The notes under the pieces: generated by a model
The model's database searches: none
Told to the model about the DNA's origin: nothing
The model's input: the letters and a program-made list of their open reading frames with translations, nothing else
Part shown: one piece after another, positions 1 to 6,734 of the stretch
Layout of the letters: every line of letters begins with the position of its first letter
Numbering within the stretch: position 1 is the stretch's first letter
Assembly (NCBI GenBank): GCA_030633635.1
Contig: DAOVSA010000009.1
Coordinates: 1-11,186 of the forward strand
DNA: 11,186 nt
Reading direction: 5' to 3'
Source: Candidatus Altarchaeota archaeon
Lineage (GTDB): Archaea; Altiarchaeota; Altiarchaeia; IMC4; DAOVSA01
Translations under genes and position numbers: made by a program

Positions 1-1381
1 AGGGTTCTGTGCCATCATTTCCCACATCAAGTGTCAGATTTACCGGGTAATCCCCGGTTATGTTTGACCCGGTCAGGCTCATCACCGCGTGCTTAACCCA
101 AATGTACATCGGGACTTTTAGATATACTGTGTTGGGTTGAGAAGAAGTGAGAGCCATGGTTTTACTCCCTGAGCCGTCAGATAATGTGGTTATTGGTTTA
201 TAATTGCTCCAGTTCCCATTTATGAATCCGATGACATCTCCATTTTGGATTGAATCATTCCCACTTATGCCACAATCGGTCCTTCTCTTTGGATTACAGG
301 GTGGACTTTCCAGACAACCGGTTGCGAGGATCCAGGGGATCGTTATGTTACTCGAAACGCCTACATGCTGGTAACTTAATACACCAGCAAACTCATTGAT
401 GCAGGGTGTAGCATGTATATCATTTAGGAGCCCATACTCCTCATCCATCACCAAAAGCTTTTCTCCTTTATTGGAGACGTTACATATACCTGCTATCGAG
501 CAATTCGGGGAGAATGTGGTGCATATAGCCACGATTCCACTTGCTGAGCTGGCACCACTACCCTCATCACTGCATCCAATAATAGTAATGCCACTTTCAG
601 ATACTTTGTCCCTACATCCCGCGAGATCAATGCCTTCCATCTCGGTACATGGACACATATACCTTGAAAATATTGGTATGGTAACGTATAGAGAAAACAA
701 TGGGTCTTCTAAACCCATTATTTGGGCTAGGGAGTAAGTACTCACCTCATCATCGTAGTAACACTGTCCAGTACGTTCAGATATGTTAAACCTGAGGGTT
801 GGCACTATTAAAAATTGCCATGCATCAAAAGGAATTATCGTTATATCTGTCAGGGTTATCGTAGTATTAATGCCCATTCCCCTGCTTTTATTTTCAATTT
901 TGGAGATCCATTGGGATATAGTGTGATTAATCATAAAATCGCTTTCATTACCATATAGAGTACCATCTATGATCATCTCTGCTATAGCTGCTTCCACACC
1001 GTTTAATTGATTTGATTTGGCCGGAGGCGTACCATTAAATGTACATTCAGATACTGATATCACCTGCTGGCAGGTATATGTTTCATTAGAGAACCAACAG
1101 ATATAATTACTACATACTGGCGTTGGTTCCATCAGTTGCCGTGTGTATTCTCCTATTACGTCTATAGTGTAAATAGCTGATCTCCTACCCGATATCTCCA
1201 ATTCCCTACTTAAATCCTCTTTGACACCCTCAACGAAGTAATGGAGTTCATCACATCGTATCATAGCTGATGCGTCTTTTGTTTCTTTTTTATGGATCTC
1301 GGAATAAAAGAGAATCAATGCCACCAAGACCATGATAAATACAATAGTCGTTGCCGCATACATAAATCCCTTGGTGTTCAT
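1..1381 (-). CDS. membrane-anchored, cysteine-rich pilin-like surface protein (3' end outside window)
   Basis: I do not recognise a named family. Reading the minus strand from ATG at 1381 gives 460 codons without a stop, up to the window edge. The protein begins MNTKGFMYAATTIVFIMVLV: a short basic N-terminus, then a hydrophobic helix at about residues 6-26. Lys4-Gly5 just before the helix resembles a class III (type IV pilin-like) signal peptide, but a plain N-terminal anchor is also possible. The remainder is polar, with many N-x-S/T sites and 17 cysteines (43, 90, 95, 104, 113, 207, 243, 245, 256, 270, 287, 294, 300, 327, 356, 362, 370), as expected of a disulfide-bonded extracellular protein. 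A TATA-like box lies about 33 bp upstream, and the gene is divergent from radB. The unbroken frame, coherent topology and promoter make the gene secure; its function is unknown. Confidence 0.82.
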   Translation of the reverse strand, partial: MNTKGFMYAATTIVFIMVLVALILFYSEIHKKETKDASAMIRCDELHYFVEGVKEDLSRELEISGRRSAIYTIDVIGEYTRQLMEPTPVCSNYICWFSNETYTCQQVISVSECTFNGTPPAKSNQLNGVEAAIAEMIIDGTLYGNESDFMINHTISQWISKIENKSRGMGINTTITLTDITIIPFDAWQFLIVPTLRFNISERTGQCYYDDEVSTYSLAQIMGLEDPLFSLYVTIPIFSRYMCPCTEMEGIDLAGCRDKVSESGITIIGCSDEGSGASSASGIVAICTTFSPNCSIAGICNVSNKGEKLLVMDEEYGLLNDIHATPCINEFAGVLSYQHVGVSSNITIPWILATGCLESPPCNPKRRTDCGISGNDSIQNGDVIGFINGNWSNYKPITTLSDGSGSKTMALTSSQPNTVYLKVPMYIWVKHAVMSLTGSNITGDYPVNLTLDVGNDGTEP

Positions 1382-1407
1382 TTTGAGTTTTGATCAACTA
1401 TCAACTA

Positions 1408-1420
1408 AATTATATAAAAA
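1408..1420 (-). promoter_or_regulatory. TATA-like promoter element for the surface protein
   Basis: On the minus strand this reads TTTTTATATAATT, centred about 33 bp upstream of the ATG at 1381. That spacing would start transcription some 5-10 nt before the start codon. No Shine-Dalgarno sequence is visible in the short leader. The assignment rests on sequence and spacing only. Confidence 0.45.
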
Positions 1421-1568
1421 ACAAATATAATAGTATAGTGTATAATAAATGATACGATACGAAGATAAATTAAAAGTGAATAATCCCCAGCCACGACTCA
1501 TAATCTCAGGATAGTGGATATGGAGATATTTCCATTCCCATGAATGAGTGTATTTAATGGTGCTTGTA

Positions 1569-2279
1569 ATGATCAAAATAAACGAAAAATTCGATACATT
1601 GTTTAGGGCATTAGCTTCAAGGGATATAACCCACATCTACGGGCCCCCGGCATCCGGCAAAACCAACATAGCATTGATTTCCACAGCCCATGTTGCCACA
1701 GAAAAGAAAGTGGTATATATCGACACGGAAGGTGGATTTTCAACCCAGAGATTGGAACAAATAACGAAAGAACAGATGAATGATGTATTCAAAAATATCA
1801 TATTGCTTGAACCAACAACCTTCGATGAACAAAAGGTCGCGATAAAAAAATTGGATGACATGATCTCGGATAAAGTTGGTTTAATCATTTTGGACTCCAT
1901 TGCGTCCCTTTACCGAATCGAGGGGGATAAGAATACCATGGAACTGGGAAGGCAACTGGCCAAGTTGCTTAGAATTGCAAGAAAATATAATATTCCAATT
2001 TTAATAACAAACCAGGTCTATACCGACATCGACACCGGGAAAATTATGCCAATTGGTGGCGATGTGACCAAGTACTGGGCAAAGATAGTGATTGAATTCG
2101 GAAGAGCGGGTGATTTTTGGTTCGCAACACTAAGAAAACATAAATTTTTGCCAGAAGGAGTAAGGCTGGAATTTAAAATAATAAATGATGGAATAGAAGC
2201 GATTAAAACCTCCACTCCCGTGGGAATCGTGGGAACTTATGCTCACAATACAGGTGTAAATCCATACGCACGAGCGTGA
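1569..2279 (+). CDS. radB: DNA repair and recombination protein RadB
   Basis: RadB is the short RecA/Rad51-family paralogue of euryarchaea. It binds DNA and ATP and assists RadA in homologous recombination. From ATG 1569 the protein is 236 residues, essentially one RecA core without the N-terminal DNA-binding domain of RadA, as usual for RadB. Walker A is GPPASGKT at residues 25-32. YIDTEGGF follows at 50-57, and Walker B, GLIILDSIAS, lies at 104-113. The C-terminal part has the family-like LRKHKFLPEG stretch. Upstream in-frame GTG 1548 and ATG 1557 are possible starts; I chose 1569 because the preceding residues are hydrophobic and not family-like and a GGTG lies about 7 nt before it. The N-terminus lacks the usual glycine-rich LDxLLGGG stretch before Walker A. 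It is first in a close series with aIF2-alpha (37 bp gap) and TBP. Confidence 0.93.
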   Translation: MIKINEKFDTLFRALASRDITHIYGPPASGKTNIALISTAHVATEKKVVYIDTEGGFSTQRLEQITKEQMNDVFKNIILLEPTTFDEQKVAIKKLDDMISDKVGLIILDSIASLYRIEGDKNTMELGRQLAKLLRIARKYNIPILITNQVYTDIDTGKIMPIGGDVTKYWAKIVIEFGRAGDFWFATLRKHKFLPEGVRLEFKIINDGIEAIKTSTPVGIVGTYAHNTGVNPYARA

Positions 2280-2316
2280 AGACGACTTGATATCAATTCA
2301 ATTAAATCCAATTAAA

Positions 2317-3105
2317 ATGACAAATGATGACTACCCGGAAGAAGGTGAACTGGTACTCGCAACCGTTATCAATATATTTGGGCAGGGAGCATTCGTAAGC
2401 CTGGAGGAATACGGTGGTAAAAAAGGAATGCTTCATATAACTGAAATCTCATTAAAATGGGTCAGGAATATCCGTGATTATGTGAGAGAGGGGCAAAAGG
2501 TTGTTCTTAAGGTTCTCAGAGTTAATCCACAACGGGGACACATCGATTTATCACTAAGAAGGGTTACCAATGCACAAAGAAAGGAGAAATTACACGAAGT
2601 TAAACGCAAACAGCGTTCAGAAAAACTTCTGGAACTTCTCGCTGAAAAAATTGGTGTTGATTTCAACGAACTATATGAACGAATGGATAGTGAATTGACC
2701 AGGCGCTTTGGGAGTATATATGATGGTTTGGATGCCATCGCCCTTGATAATAAAATCGCAGATGAATTTGATATAGATAACAACTTGAAATCTGAACTTA
2801 TACGGCTCGTGAATCAATCAATAAAGCCCCCCCAGGTTGAGATAACCGGCTACGTCAAGTTAACAAGCTATGAACCAAACGGCGTGGATATAGTCAAAGA
2901 ATCATTACAAGAAATTGAGAACTATAAAACGGACTGCACACTTACCCTTAGTTATATCAGCGCTCCGATATACCGGATTCACGTAAAGGCAACGGATTAT
3001 AAAACAGCTGAACGGGTGATGAGGGATTCAACTAATCTGGGTATAGATTGTATAAAGAGGCATCATGGTATTGGTGAATTTTATAGAAAACTAGAAAAGA
3101 TATAG
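2317..3105 (+). CDS. eif2a: translation initiation factor aIF2 subunit alpha
   Basis: This is the alpha subunit of the heterotrimeric factor that carries initiator Met-tRNA to the small ribosomal subunit. The 262-residue length from ATG 2317 is normal. Residues about 8-86 form an S1 (OB-fold) domain, with GELVLATVINIFGQGAFVSL at the start and HIDLSLRRV at its end. The loop HITEISLKWVRNI (40-52) corresponds to the region around the regulatory serine of eukaryotic eIF2-alpha. A helical domain (about 88-170) and the C-terminal alpha/beta domain that binds the gamma subunit (about 175-262) follow. An upstream TTG at 2287 is in frame but would add an unsupported leader. In many euryarchaea this gene lies with L44e, S27e and Nop10; here it lies between radB and tbp, with only 10 bp to tbp, so co-transcription is likely. 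Confidence 0.95.
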   Translation: MTNDDYPEEGELVLATVINIFGQGAFVSLEEYGGKKGMLHITEISLKWVRNIRDYVREGQKVVLKVLRVNPQRGHIDLSLRRVTNAQRKEKLHEVKRKQRSEKLLELLAEKIGVDFNELYERMDSELTRRFGSIYDGLDAIALDNKIADEFDIDNNLKSELIRLVNQSIKPPQVEITGYVKLTSYEPNGVDIVKESLQEIENYKTDCTLTLSYISAPIYRIHVKATDYKTAERVMRDSTNLGIDCIKRHHGIGEFYRKLEKI

Positions 3106-3115
3106 ATGAGATAAA

Positions 3116-3682
3116 ATGAAAGAAAAAATGACGAATGATAGATTAAAGACAAAGATTGAGAATATGGTTTCTTCGATAACACTAGGTCAAAATATAGATA
3201 TAGAGCATCTAGCAGCGACTGTAACCGATGTAAAAAATCCTAAGAGATTTCCCGGGATTGTCTTTCGAATGAAGAATCCGGATATTGCTATGTTGATATT
3301 TCGCACAGGAAAGGTCATATGTAGTGGTGCAAGATCAAGAGGGGATATCGAGATAGCTGTTGACAGGTTAATAGATAAGTTAAAAGAGGGTGGTATTGAT
3401 GTTACGGAGAGACCAGAAATTGTGGTTCAGAATATTGTGGCATCAGCAAGATTGGGTTTCAAGGTAAATTTGGATGTACTCGCCATGGGCTGTGAAAACA
3501 CAGAATATGAGCCAGAGCAATTCCCGGGTTTGGTATACCGCCTACCGGAACCAAAAACCGTTATGCTAATATTTAGATCCGGAAAGATAATTATAACCGG
3601 TGCTAAGACACCTGAGGATGCTCGCACGGCAGCAAAAAAAACGGAGAGTGTGGTAAAAGAGTTTAATGCGATCATTAATTGA
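3116..3682 (+). CDS. tbp: TATA-binding protein (TBP)
   Basis: TBP recognises the TATA box and, with TFB, recruits the archaeal RNA polymerase. The 188-residue protein has the two-fold repeat of the family: repeat 1 at about 12-90 (IENMVSSITLG, then FPGIVFR and LIFRTGKVICSGA) and repeat 2 at about 102-181 (VQNIVASARLG, then YEPEQFPGLVYR and LIFRSGKIIITGA). The intercalating phenylalanine pairs are present (about F45/F62 and F136/F153). The first stirrup reads KNPKRFPG rather than the YxPEQFPG-like form kept in repeat 2, so the halves are less symmetric than in many archaea. The long acidic C-terminal tail seen in some archaeal TBPs is absent. ATG 3128 is an alternative start. It is the last gene of the radB - aIF2-alpha - tbp series. 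Confidence 0.97.
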   Translation: MKEKMTNDRLKTKIENMVSSITLGQNIDIEHLAATVTDVKNPKRFPGIVFRMKNPDIAMLIFRTGKVICSGARSRGDIEIAVDRLIDKLKEGGIDVTERPEIVVQNIVASARLGFKVNLDVLAMGCENTEYEPEQFPGLVYRLPEPKTVMLIFRSGKIIITGAKTPEDARTAAKKTESVVKEFNAIIN

Positions 3683-3705
3683 TTTCTTATCCTCTCTCCA
3701 TTTTA
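3683..3705 (+). terminator. possible pyrimidine-rich terminator after tbp
   Basis: The stretch directly after the tbp stop codon is almost entirely T and C. Archaeal termination often occurs at T-rich tracts without a hairpin, and the next gene has its own TATA-like box, so transcription could end here. The evidence is composition only. Confidence 0.22.
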
Positions 3706-3719
3706 TTAAATCATAAATG

Positions 3720-3733
3720 TTATTATACAATAT
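3720..3733 (+). promoter_or_regulatory. TATA-like element for inositol-1-phosphate synthase
   Basis: TTATTATACAATAT is centred about 30 bp upstream of ATG 3757, the right distance for a very short leader. The 74 bp gap after tbp and the pyrimidine tract in it support a new transcription unit here. The match to a strong archaeal TATA box is only fair. Confidence 0.32.
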
Positions 3734-3756
3734 CTACAGACATATTTGGGATTAGC

Positions 3757-4842
3757 ATGAAAAAGATTAAAGTCGGTATCGTTGGCGTAGGAAACTGTGC
3801 ATCTTCCTTAGTTCAGGGTGTCGAATACTATAAAGATGTCAGCGGAAACTCCCCCACGATTCCTGGGCTCATGCATAATGTTCTTGGGGGTTATAAGATC
3901 TCTGATATAAACTTTGTCTCGGCCTTCGATGTGGACTCAAAAAAGATAGGTAAGGATCTGTCTGAGGCGATATTTTCACCACCTAACTGCACCGCCCGGT
4001 TCTCCGATGTACCCTCTATTGGTTATGAGGTGGTGAAGGGTCCGGTCTTGGATGGTGTTGCCGAGACAACCCGGGAGAAATTTACTGTCGATCCGAATCA
4101 AAAACCGGTGGATGTCGCAGATATTCTGAAAAAAACCAAAACAGAGGTAGTGATCAGTTACCTGCCCGTGGGGTCCAAACAAGCCGCCCATTATTATGCA
4201 AACTCGTGCTTAGAAGCCAAAGTAGCTTTGATTAATGCTATGCCCGTCTTTATAGCATCGACCGATGACTGGTCGGCCAAATTTGAACGAAAAAAAATCC
4301 CAATCATAGGTGATGACATCAAAAGCCAGGTTGGAGCAACGATAGTACACAGGACCCTGACTAAATTGTTTACCGACAGGGGCGTAAAATTGGATAATAC
4401 CTATCAACTAAACGTTGGCGGAAATACAGATTTCTTAAATATGCTGGAAAGACACAGACTGAAAAGTAAAAAGATTTCTAAAACAGAGTCAGTTCAATCC
4501 CAATTACCAACAAGACTACCAGATGAAGATATTCACATAGGTCCGTCGGATTATGTTCCGTGGTTGAAGGATAAAAAATTGGCATTTATCCGCTTACAAG
4601 GCCGGAAGTTTGGAGATATCCCCATAAACATCGAATTAAGATTGGACGTTGAAGATTCACCAAATTCCGCAGGCATTATGGTAGATGCAATAAGGTGCAT
4701 AAAGCTCGCACTGGATAGAGGTATCAGTGGTGCATTGACCTCTTCCTCTGCATATTTCATGAAACACCCCCCCACGCAATATCCTGATTTCGTGGCCAAG
4801 GAGATGGTTGAGGAGTTCATTGGTGGGAAAAGGGAACGCTAA
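3757..4842 (+). CDS. ino1: myo-inositol-1-phosphate synthase
   Basis: The enzyme converts glucose 6-phosphate to L-myo-inositol 1-phosphate by an NAD-dependent internal oxidation, aldol cyclisation and reduction. In archaea the product feeds archaetidylinositol lipids and, in some thermophiles, di-myo-inositol phosphate. The 361-residue length fits the short archaeal/actinobacterial form. The Rossmann motif is GIVGVGNCASSLVQG at residues 7-21. The conserved block GDDIKSQVGATIVHR is at 185-199. NVGGNTDFLNM (219-229) and the lysine-rich KSKKISKTES (236-245) match the active-site region, followed by the GPSDYVPWL segment (262-270). ATG 3757 places the Rossmann strand at the N-terminus; an upstream GTG-type extension to 3679 is not family-like. 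It lies alone between tbp and glyS in the same direction, with gaps of 74 and 138 bp, so it may be its own unit. Confidence 0.96.
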   Translation: MKKIKVGIVGVGNCASSLVQGVEYYKDVSGNSPTIPGLMHNVLGGYKISDINFVSAFDVDSKKIGKDLSEAIFSPPNCTARFSDVPSIGYEVVKGPVLDGVAETTREKFTVDPNQKPVDVADILKKTKTEVVISYLPVGSKQAAHYYANSCLEAKVALINAMPVFIASTDDWSAKFERKKIPIIGDDIKSQVGATIVHRTLTKLFTDRGVKLDNTYQLNVGGNTDFLNMLERHRLKSKKISKTESVQSQLPTRLPDEDIHIGPSDYVPWLKDKKLAFIRLQGRKFGDIPINIELRLDVEDSPNSAGIMVDAIRCIKLALDRGISGALTSSSAYFMKHPPTQYPDFVAKEMVEEFIGGKRER

Positions 4843-4980
4843 GATGCACCAAGATCCATATGGAATTGTATGCATCCATATTCCAATCCTAATTAGCTTC
4901 TAATTGATTATTGATAATGTATCATGTGTTAGGTATTACAAAGAGTACAAAAGAGATTAACATACTTTACAATACATAAA

Positions 4981-6420
4981 ATGCATCAAAAGATTCTGGA
5001 TATATGCAAGAGAAGGGGCATAGTATATCCATCGTTTGAGATTTATGGCGGTGTGAGTGGATTTTATGATTATGGGCCCATAGGGGCGAGGATAAAACAC
5101 AATATCGAGGAATTGATCAGGGAATATTACATTATAGACGAGGGCTGCTGGGAGGTGGAATGCCCGGTGATCTCGCCTGCCCAGGTCTGGATTGCATCGG
5201 GCCATATAGAGAACTTCGCAGATATGATGACCGAATGTTTGAATTGTGGAGAGCCCTACAGGGCAGATCATCTCATCGAAAAACATCTAAATATCTCATG
5301 TGATGGTATGAGTATAAACCAGATCCATGAATTGATAGAAAAAAACGATATTACGTGCCCGAAGTGTAGTGGTAAGCTGGATGCAGTGTATGACTATAAC
5401 CTGATGTTTGAAACAGAAATTGGGCCCGGAAAATACAAGCAAACAGCCTATTTACGCCCGGAGACGGCACAAACAACATATTTGTCTTTCAGACGTTTGT
5501 GGGAGATTTCACGCAGAAAATTACCCATTGGGGTTTTACAGATCGGGCATTCTTTTAGAAATGAAATCTCTCCCAGGCAGGGCATGATAAGGCTCAGGGA
5601 ATTTTCACAGGCAGAAATTCAATTCTGGGTCGAACCAGAGCATAAAGAACATGAAAGATTCGACGAAGTCTCGGATATCGAGGTGAAGATCATAACCGGG
5701 GAGAATGAGGAGATCACCACAACCCTCGGTGAAGCGGTTAAGCGAGATATAATAAAAATACAAATAATCGCATATTTTTTGGGCAAATCTATACGTCTCT
5801 TTGGGGATATGGGGATCAATCAAGAAAAATTACGACTAAGACAGCACACCGATGAGGAAAGAGCATTTTATTCGGCAGATACATGGGATATTGAATTTAT
5901 GAGTTCAAATTTTGGCAGAATAGAACTTGTAGGTATCTCAGATAGACAGGATTATGATCTATCTGCACATATGAAACTTAGCAAACAGGACATGCGGGTA
6001 AATTATAACGGCAAAAAGTTCATTCCACACACTATAGAGGTGGCATATGGTATCGATCGCCCGATTTACTGCGTTTTAGAGTCTTGTTATCGCAGTGATA
6101 GAACCTACTTTAGATTCCCGAAGAAAATTGTTCCTTATCTTGTGGGTGTGTTCCCATTGGTCAGAAAGGATGATCTTCCAAAAAAGGCGATTGAAGTCTT
6201 TAAAGCGCTGAAAAAGGAAAAATTCTATGGATTTTATGATCAAACTGGATCAATTGGTAAAAGATATGCAAGAGCCGATGAAATCGGTGTTCCGTACTCT
6301 ATAACAGTAGATTATCAGAGTATGGAAGATGATACAGTCACCATAAGGAATAGAGATACTAAAGAACAGACAAGGGTCAAGATCGATGAATTAGTCGCTT
6401 ATTTGCGCTCTTCTACTTGA
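4981..6420 (+). CDS. glyS: glycyl-tRNA synthetase (class II, dimeric alpha2 type)
   Basis: This enzyme charges tRNA-Gly with glycine. Near the N-terminus, RRGIVYPSFEIYGGVSGFYD (11-30) is the family opening. Two cysteine pairs, C86/C89 and C126/C129, would hold zinc. RPETAQ (159-164) binds substrate. Class II motif 2 is the FRNEISPRQGMIRLREFSQA stretch (192-211), and motif 3 is GIDRPIYCVLESCY (357-370). The anticodon-binding domain runs from about 385 to the end, with VFPLVRKDDLP and the GSIGKRYARADEIG signature. At 479 residues it is about 90 shorter than commonly seen in archaea (roughly 570); the segment before motif 3 is especially compact, though all catalytic motifs are present. ATG 4981 matches the usual family start. 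The last three codons and the stop are repeated in a tandem duplication just downstream. Confidence 0.96.
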   Translation: MHQKILDICKRRGIVYPSFEIYGGVSGFYDYGPIGARIKHNIEELIREYYIIDEGCWEVECPVISPAQVWIASGHIENFADMMTECLNCGEPYRADHLIEKHLNISCDGMSINQIHELIEKNDITCPKCSGKLDAVYDYNLMFETEIGPGKYKQTAYLRPETAQTTYLSFRRLWEISRRKLPIGVLQIGHSFRNEISPRQGMIRLREFSQAEIQFWVEPEHKEHERFDEVSDIEVKIITGENEEITTTLGEAVKRDIIKIQIIAYFLGKSIRLFGDMGINQEKLRLRQHTDEERAFYSADTWDIEFMSSNFGRIELVGISDRQDYDLSAHMKLSKQDMRVNYNGKKFIPHTIEVAYGIDRPIYCVLESCYRSDRTYFRFPKKIVPYLVGVFPLVRKDDLPKKAIEVFKALKKEKFYGFYDQTGSIGKRYARADEIGVPYSITVDYQSMEDDTVTIRNRDTKEQTRVKIDELVAYLRSST

Positions 6421-6463
6421 TGTTTTGTAATTTCATCTTCTACTTGATATTTTTGTAATTTCA
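6409..6463 (+). repeat. 27/28-bp tandem duplication spanning the glyS stop codon; T-rich
   Basis: Copy 1 (6409-6435) and copy 2 (6436-6463) share TCTTCTACTTGAT and then GTAATTTCA, differing only in the T-rich middle by one base and one indel. Copy 1 contains the last three codons of glyS and its TGA; copy 2 repeats that coding end outside the gene. Each copy carries a run of T residues followed by GTAATTTC, so the pair may act as a duplicated T-rich terminator between the convergent glyS and PHP units. Confidence 0.8.
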
Positions 6464-6483
6464 ATTGCAGATATCTCATGATC

Positions 6484-6728
6484 TCACCTGGGAATTTTAT
6501 ACTTTTCCATTTCGTATTCTTTTTTTAATTTATCCCTTTCAAGATCATCAAAATATAGAAATATTCTTCCACAATTTAAACATGCCCAGGACCATGCTTT
6601 TGATTCAGAGCCTAAAATCCCCACCTATGGCCTCTTCCAGAAATAAGAGGTATATCCAGAAGTCTGGGATTTCGATTTAATCAGATCTCCTCCGAATCTG
6701 GACATTTCTTGGTTATGATTTCACCCAA
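6484..6728 (-). pseudogene. decayed small zinc-ribbon protein gene
   Basis: No intact frame exists here, but the minus strand carries a recognisable zinc-ribbon gene with two lesions. From a possible TTG at 6728 it reads LGEIITKKCPD. Adding one base between 6695 and 6694 turns the next codons into CGGDLIKSKSQTSGYTSYFW, completing a CPDCGG zinc knuckle. An in-frame TAG follows at 6627-6625. After it the same frame reads VGILGSESKAWSWACLNCGR, with the second knuckle CLNCG (cysteine codons at 6582 and 6573), then a charged helix rich in Lys and Glu, ending at a TGA at 6484-6486. The reconstructed protein would be about 80 residues, CxxC-x(~35)-CxxC. It directly follows the PHP gene and was probably its operon partner. 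Two independent lesions argue for decay over sequencing error. The original start codon is unclear. Confidence 0.68.
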
Positions 6729-6734
6729 TTTAAC

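Noticed and set aside
396..737. 113-codon plus-strand open frame
   Set aside because: It is antisense to the continuous minus-strand surface-protein frame that covers 1-1381 and shows no domain or promoter of its own.
4843..4980. Possible hairpin (TGGAAT/ATTCCA, 13-nt loop) and repeated ATCCATAT in the ino1-glyS spacer
   Set aside because: The stem is only six AT-rich pairs and does not extend; the repeat is eight bases. No riboswitch-like or tRNA-like structure was recognisable.
6625..6627. TAG as a pyrrolysine codon in an intact gene
   Set aside because: The same reading also needs a frameshift 70 bases upstream, so pseudogene decay explains both lesions more simply; the possibility is kept as a check only.
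6465..6680. 71-codon plus-strand frame between glyS and the PHP gene
   Set aside because: It is antisense to the zinc-ribbon remnant, whose protein-like signal on the minus strand is much stronger.
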